Assembly: GCA_018659585.1 (NCBI GenBank)
Contig: JABJMC010000005.1
Span: forward strand, 1-55,081
From: Candidatus Peregrinibacteria bacterium
GTDB lineage: Bacteria; Patescibacteriota; Gracilibacteria; UBA1369; UBA12473
Length of the DNA stretch: 55,081 bases
Direction of reading: 5' to 3'
This document shows, piece by piece, positions 51,323 to 55,081 of this stretch (position 1 is its first letter; every line of letters begins with the position of its first letter). Under the pieces are notes generated by a model. That model was not told the DNA's origin, searched no databases, and saw only the letters and a list, made by a program, of their open reading frames with translations. Both the position numbers and the translations under genes were made by a program.

Positions 51323-52003
51323 AAATCGACACTGCGCTCCCCCGACCGGCCTATCGTTTTGGTCTGTCGGGGCGTCACGGCCTTTCACTTCATCATCCGG
51401 TTGTCACGAACTTTTTTAGTTTGATTTTTTGGCTCGCCTGCGGCTCGCTGCGCAAAACTGGAATTTCATCCCGTTTCGCGTGATAAGCAAAAACCACCCT
51501 TCTAGGCTTTCTATTAGTAGTTTTTATTTTTATTTTGCTACTCAGAGGTCCCTATGACGAGTGATTTTTAGTGAGGTGATCCTATCCTCGGTTTTTTTGA
51601 CTGCCTTGCTTTGGTTCAATATAGATGCCTGACCATAGCCGTCTGTTTTACGTGATCTTAAGTTGATCCTTGCGGATCGGTGTAAGAAACACCAGACTAT
51701 TACTAACGAACGGAAGTTCCTGGTCAAGGGAACCACCATCACAGAGCAAAGTCGGTGAAGGGAGAAGGGATTTTTGTCATCTTCTCACCTCGCCGCCTAT
51801 GCTCTATAAACGGTCCAGTCCGGGAAAGGGATTTACCCGTTTCCTAGAGGTTGGAGGGAAGCCGTTCTTTGCGTCCTCCTCAAGTTTTCAATATGTAATA
51901 TGAAGTGAAGGAGGGAAAGAGGGCCGAGAGTTTTTAAAGAGCAAGCGTTTAAAGAAGTTTGTTTTTGTTTTTGTTTTTGTTTTGATTTCTTATTTATTGA
52001 AAT
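51323..52003. other. Gene-poor, hairpin-rich island
   Basis: No convincing protein gene lies here. Stems visible include CCCCGAC/GTCGGGG (about 51340-51375), GATCC/GGATC and GGTGT/ACACC (about 51664-51693), GTTCC/GGAAC (about 51715-51734), GAGAAG/CTTCTC (about 51762-51786), GGAAA-GGG with CCC-(G)-TTTCC (about 51822-51843) and GGAGG/CCTCC (about 51852-51880). A minus-strand promoter TTGACG-17-TAATAT (52038-52010) would start transcription near 52003 and read leftward through it. I searched by eye for RNase P, tmRNA and SRP RNA signatures and found none. Short GTTTTT repeats occur at 51961-51983. Confidence 0.45.
51573..51598 (+). terminator. Probable intrinsic terminator
   Basis: GAGG and CCTC with an inner AT pair (51573-51589) are followed by GG and seven T residues (51592-51598). 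It would end the transcript that starts near 50909. The stem is short and bulged. Confidence 0.5.
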
Positions 52004-52096
52004 CATAAAATATTACCCTCACATTCAAGAATCGTCAAATTATTCCCCTAGCGCGAATAAAGGGTTGTTTTTTATGTCAGATATTTAACCTGAAAA

Positions 52097-52858
52097 CTAA
52101 TTCACCAAACTCGTAATCCCCAAAACTAATAGTAATGTGATTGTAACGTATTTAATGTATTTACTGCCTTGACTGTACTGCAAATGAACACCAATAAAGC
52201 CACCCAACCCCGCTCCAATCACTAAATAAAGCGCTAAGTGTGGATCAATTGTTTCGGTGGTAAGCAAATAAGCAGTCTGCGAACCATTCACAATCAAATA
52301 AGAAAGCATTGTATAAGCAATGGCAGTGCGGAATCCCAAGCCAAAAATAAACACTAGATACAAGGTAGTAAAAATTCCTACTCCTCCAAACAAGCCATTC
52401 AAAACTCCAATCCCCATGGCGTAAATAAATACTTCGAGAAGGACACGCCAATTAATTTTGCGGCGATGGGCTCGCTCATGGCCAATTTCACGTTTAACAA
52501 TCAGGTAAAAAGCACCAATTAACAGAGTAAATCCGAGTAAGGTTTTAAATAGATCCTCATTAAATTGATACTGAATAAGGTAAGTTCCAATGCCGGTTCC
52601 AATAAATCCTCCCATGGTAAGTGGTCCCAAAATTTTCCATCTAATACTGCTTTTCCGAAAATGAATTTGCCCACCCAACACGGTAATAGCCAGAGCCCCC
52701 ATCTTTACCAAAGCTAAATTACCAGCGTAACTCCCCGGGATCATCAACAAAAAAATCGGAAACATCATTAAAACATATCCCCCACCAGCAAAAGCCGCGA
52801 TTACAGCGGCTATAAAAGAAATCAAGCCGCCGATAAGGGGAATCAAGTAGTCAGGCAT
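52097..52858 (-). CDS. TauE/SafE (TSUP) family anion permease
   Basis: 253 residues with about eight membrane helices in two repeats. The family pattern is seen in FAGGGYVLMMFPIFLLMIPG and the second-repeat GIGVLNGLFGGVGIFTTLYL, with GGFIGTGIGTYL and GGFIGVHLQY. TSUP proteins carry sulfite, sulfolactate, sulfur compounds or small organic anions, and the direction of transport is not readable. It is divergent from the second TrmB-like regulator (102-bp gap), which may control it. A TTGTAT-17-TTATAT promoter places the start two to three bases before the ATG. Confidence 0.88.
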   Translation of the reverse strand: MPDYLIPLIGGLISFIAAVIAAFAGGGYVLMMFPIFLLMIPGSYAGNLALVKMGALAITVLGGQIHFRKSSIRWKILGPLTMGGFIGTGIGTYLIQYQFNEDLFKTLLGFTLLIGAFYLIVKREIGHERAHRRKINWRVLLEVFIYAMGIGVLNGLFGGVGIFTTLYLVFIFGLGFRTAIAYTMLSYLIVNGSQTAYLLTTETIDPHLALYLVIGAGLGGFIGVHLQYSQGSKYIKYVTITLLLVLGITSLVN

Positions 52859-52924
52859 TTATTTTTGATATAAGCTGTTGGATATGAACAATACAACATC
52901 AGCCTCTACTTGTACAAACTATTG

Positions 52925-52953
52925 TTTACAAAATCTTAAATTTATGGCAAAAT
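52925..52953 (+). promoter_or_regulatory. Promoter of TrmB-like gene 2, leaderless type
   Basis: TTTACA (52925-52930), a 17-bp spacer and CAAAAT (52948-52953), seven bases before ATG 52961. Confidence 0.45.
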
Positions 52954-52960
52954 TATCCCC

Positions 52961-53725
52961 ATGAATTTCAAAGATCACCTCTTATCACTGCTTAAGAAAA
53001 TCGGTCTCACCGATAGTGAGGCACAGTGTTATTTAATTATTCAAAAAAACCCCGAACTAACTATTAATGAGCTTGTTAAAAAGTCGGATTTATCACGAGC
53101 TCAGGTTTATCGTGTTTTTGAGCGTCTTCAAAATTTAAATTTAGTGACTTCCTCTTCTGAAAATTGGAGGCAAACTCTGCGAGCAGCTTCACTAAATGGC
53201 TTGGCAAATAGAGTGGGCCTCGAACAACGTAAATTGCGCAAAGCTGAACTGGAATTAAAGCGTCTTTCTAACCTGATGGAATTCTCTAAACATGTTCAGA
53301 TGGATGACCCAGTGGAAATTGTGACTGACCCGGAGCAAATTGCTCAAAAAGCATTTGAGGTACTGCACGGTGATTGGGATAGTTTCTTGGTTTACGGGTC
53401 AGCAGAAAGATTAATTGATGTGATTGGCAAAGAGCCAGAAGATGAGTTTGTGCGTGTTCGACGTAAAAGAGGAATTAGTGTGGATTGCGCTTTGACTGAA
53501 ATCGGTGATTATGCGCAGGAGTTTTTACCAACTAATGACCGAGACCTACGAAATGTAAGGCTCCGCATTGACCCCGAACTCCAAGATTCAATGGTTTATT
53601 TGTATGATGATGAGGCCGCGATTTGGCACATGGATGATGAGCTGGGGCCACGAGCTGTGATTGTAAAAGAGCCGACTTTGGTTCACGCCTACGAAGGTAT
53701 GTTTAAGGCTTTATGGAAAAATTAG
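52961..53725 (+). CDS. TrmB-like transcriptional regulator, copy 2
   Basis: 254 residues. The N-terminal winged helix (LKKIGLTDSEAQCYLIIQKN, VKKSDLSRAQVYRVFERLQ) aligns with copy 1 at 48133, as does the segment that follows (NWRQTLRAASLNGLANRV against TWRTNLQPVSLTGLIQKL). The C-terminal domain (VYGSAERLIDVIG, VRRKRGISVDCALTEIG, HMDDELGPRAVIVKEP) also corresponds. Both copies precede a Cys-rich protein gene, so regulator and Cys-rich protein form a duplicated unit. It is divergent from the TSUP gene. The ligand and targets are unknown. Confidence 0.85.
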   Translation: MNFKDHLLSLLKKIGLTDSEAQCYLIIQKNPELTINELVKKSDLSRAQVYRVFERLQNLNLVTSSSENWRQTLRAASLNGLANRVGLEQRKLRKAELELKRLSNLMEFSKHVQMDDPVEIVTDPEQIAQKAFEVLHGDWDSFLVYGSAERLIDVIGKEPEDEFVRVRRKRGISVDCALTEIGDYAQEFLPTNDRDLRNVRLRIDPELQDSMVYLYDDEAAIWHMDDELGPRAVIVKEPTLVHAYEGMFKALWKN

Positions 53726-53779
53726 TCTCATTTTGGAGAGACAATTTGTAATCTGTTAAAAGGGGCTTTTTGTCCTATT

Positions 53780-53808
53780 TTGGACACTTTCCTTAAAAGG
53801 ACTAGACT
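53780..53808 (+). promoter_or_regulatory. Promoter of Cys-rich gene 2, leaderless type
   Basis: TTGGAC (53780-53785), a 17-bp spacer and TAGACT (53803-53808), six bases before ATG 53815. The start of transcription falls on the start codon. Confidence 0.6.
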
Positions 53809-53814
53809 GGAATC

Positions 53815-55081
53815 ATGGCTGACTTAAACCAAACATGTCGGATCACGGGAAAGTCGTTCGTGGTAACAGACTGGGAGCAACAACTTTTGGACGGGATGGA
53901 AATCCCCTACCCCACAATTTGCATTGATGAACGACATCGGCGTCGACTGGCGCACCGCAATGAACGTTCAATCTATCAGGACGAGTGTGATATGTGTGGT
54001 AAATCTATTATTTCGGTGTATTCCAAAGACAAACTTTTTAAAGTTTATTGTCAGGATTGTTGGTGGTCAGATAAGTATGACTCAAGCGAATATGGTCGTG
54101 ATTTTGATTTTTCGCGTGGATTTTTTGAACAATTTAAGGAGTTGCGACTGGAGGTTCCACGAATTGCCTTGCTAAACACCCGGGCGCATAACAGCGAATT
54201 CTGCAATATCACAACTGATAACAAAAACTGTTATTTGGTTTTTGGCGGTGATTTTAATGAAGATTCAATGTACAGCATCTTTAACTTCCACTCCCGGGAT
54301 GTGTCAGATGTTTACTGGTGTGAGGAGTGCGAGCTCATTTACGACTGTATTAACTGTGAGAAATGCTATAATTCTAAATATGCGCAGAACTGTAACGCCT
54401 GCCGGGATAGTGCTTTTTTGTTTGAATGTCGGAGTTGTTCAAATTGTTTTGGTTGTGTGGGGTTACGTGGCAAGGAACATCATATTTTTAACAAACCTTA
54501 CTCAAAAGAGGAATATGAGAAAAAAGTGGCGACCTTTAAAATTCACACCTGGAGTGGAGTGCAACATATGAAGTCTGAATTTAAAAAATTTCGTCTTCAC
54601 TTTCCGCATCGTGATGCCCTTTTGGTAAATTGTGAAAATTCAACTGGCGAAAACATTCTAAATTCTAAAAACTGTGAAAATTGTTTTGATGTTATGGGGT
54701 GCGAAGATGTTAAGGATTGTTTGGTGGTACCAGAATGTAAGGATGTTCTGAGCTGCGATCACGTGGGGTATAAAGCCGAAAAATACTACGAATGTGTTGG
54801 GTCAATAACAGGTTTAAATTGTGCTTTTTGTACTTTTTCATGGTTTGGCTATAACAATTACTACAGCGATATGGTAACTAGCTGCCATGACATGTTTGGC
54901 TGCTCACAAATGAAAAAGCGGGAGTATTGCATTTTGAATAAATCCTACTCAAAAGAAGAGTATGAAAAGTTGCGCGCGCGAATTATTGAACATATGAAAG
55001 AAACTGGGGAATGGGGCGAGTTTTTTCCCATGGAATTATCACTATTTGCTTATAATGAGACTGTGGCCCAGGATTTATTTC
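53815..55081 (+). CDS. Large Cys-rich zinc-ribbon repeat protein, copy 2 (3' end outside window)
   Basis: Open from ATG 53815 to the right edge (422 full codons), so the C-terminus is missing. It is a paralogue of 48999-50573: shared blocks include YCQDCWWSDKYDSSEYGRDF (copy 1 YCSDCWW...GQEFDFSRPFF), DFSRGFFEQFKEL, and the unit CFGCVGLRGKEHHIFNKPYS near 218, repeated as MFGCSQMKKREYCILNKSYS near 363. The end reached (IIEHMKETGEWGEFFP, FAYNETVAQDLF) also matches copy 1. The N-terminal ribbon has lost several of the Cys kept in copy 1 (only CRITGK and CIDE remain). A leaderless-type promoter precedes it. The function is unknown; metal binding is inferred. Confidence 0.8.
   Translation, partial: MADLNQTCRITGKSFVVTDWEQQLLDGMEIPYPTICIDERHRRRLAHRNERSIYQDECDMCGKSIISVYSKDKLFKVYCQDCWWSDKYDSSEYGRDFDFSRGFFEQFKELRLEVPRIALLNTRAHNSEFCNITTDNKNCYLVFGGDFNEDSMYSIFNFHSRDVSDVYWCEECELIYDCINCEKCYNSKYAQNCNACRDSAFLFECRSCSNCFGCVGLRGKEHHIFNKPYSKEEYEKKVATFKIHTWSGVQHMKSEFKKFRLHFPHRDALLVNCENSTGENILNSKNCENCFDVMGCEDVKDCLVVPECKDVLSCDHVGYKAEKYYECVGSITGLNCAFCTFSWFGYNNYYSDMVTSCHDMFGCSQMKKREYCILNKSYSKEEYEKLRARIIEHMKETGEWGEFFPMELSLFAYNETVAQDLF

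Noticed and set aside
51092-51483. Overlapping ORFs on both strands in the GC-rich island
   Set aside because: Except for the frame at 51143-51322, they lack start context and protein-like composition. GC-rich DNA opens frames on both strands by chance.
51961-51983. GTTTTT tandem repeat as a CRISPR-like or functional array
   Set aside because: Only three to four copies of a six-base low-complexity unit. It is more likely polymerase slippage.
50909-52003. RNase P RNA, tmRNA, SRP RNA or group I/II intron
   Set aside because: The conserved blocks (such as GAGGAAAGTCC, GGTTTCGACG or GGAAGGAAGCAGC) are not found on either strand. The ACTAT/ATAGT pairs seen near 51117 and 51694 are too short and wrongly ordered for an intron P7.
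1-55081. Recoded TGA (glycine) as in Gracilibacteria
   Set aside because: TGA terminates several full-length genes at the expected position, for example at 16755, 27358 and 38998.

Overview
The window looks like chromosome from a bacterium of the Candidate Phyla Radiation (Patescibacteria), possibly near Peregrinibacteria, although the phylum is inferred. The base composition is AT-rich and there are almost no Shine-Dalgarno motifs. It carries several gene types I associate with that group: a serine recombinase of the 'YARKSSES' type, Cys-rich repeat proteins, TrmB-like regulators, a PolX-PHP polymerase, a short RRM protein and a holin-like membrane protein. TGA ends genes here (for example at 16755, 27358 and 38998), so the code with TGA as glycine, known from Gracilibacteria and Absconditabacteria, does not apply.

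Layout. 1-23.6 kb is mostly core genome: a holin-like protein (cut by the window edge), ribosomal protein L27, an HNH endonuclease, a P-loop kinase/dCMP deaminase fusion, an M23 murein hydrolase with a coiled coil, and an RND pump with its adaptor. Next come a DASS-type transporter with RCK_C domains, a PLP enzyme, an RRM protein with a structured leader, a lipase-like hydrolase, a ferric-reductase-like membrane protein, a DEAD-box helicase, BipA/TypA, a LOG-family protein and a rhodanese lipoprotein. Two proteins in this stretch (12.6 and 22.3 kb) share a Cys-His-Asp spacing resembling arylamine N-acetyltransferase.

About 23.7-39.9 kb is accessory DNA, probably an integrated element. It holds two DNA methyltransferases (one with a ParB domain), small and large terminase, a serine recombinase and several unknown genes, but no capsid or portal gene. 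Embedded in it is a minus-strand defence-like operon: a PLD-SNF2 helicase, an Eco57I-type methyltransferase and a Cas4-like nuclease. Downstream of it is a compact element (29835-29959, minus strand) that folds into three nested helices (13, 7 and 9 bp) plus a 10-bp loop-to-tail pseudoknot. It has its own TATAAT placed so that transcription should start at the first base of the outer helix. I regard it as the best candidate for an undescribed RNA. The first gene of the element is preceded by a near-perfect CIRCE (HrcA) operator.

41-50.6 kb returns to core genes: tRNA-Gln(UUG), PolX, RsmE, RsmG, a surface protein with a VPE-type C-terminal anchor, and a PiT phosphate transporter. From 48.1 kb to the right edge there are two copies of a module made of a TrmB-like regulator and a large Cys-rich protein. 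Between them, 50.9-52.0 kb is an unusual GC-rich, almost gene-free island. It is driven by a consensus promoter (TTGACA-16-TATAAT) and holds a chain of mutually exclusive hairpins and one small high-GC3 ORF.

A pattern across the window is that about ten genes have a TANNNT-like hexamer ending 6-8 bases before the start codon, several with a matching -35 box. This places the start codon at or next to the transcription start and suggests widespread leaderless mRNAs. All functional statements come from reading motifs by eye. No database search or folding program was run.
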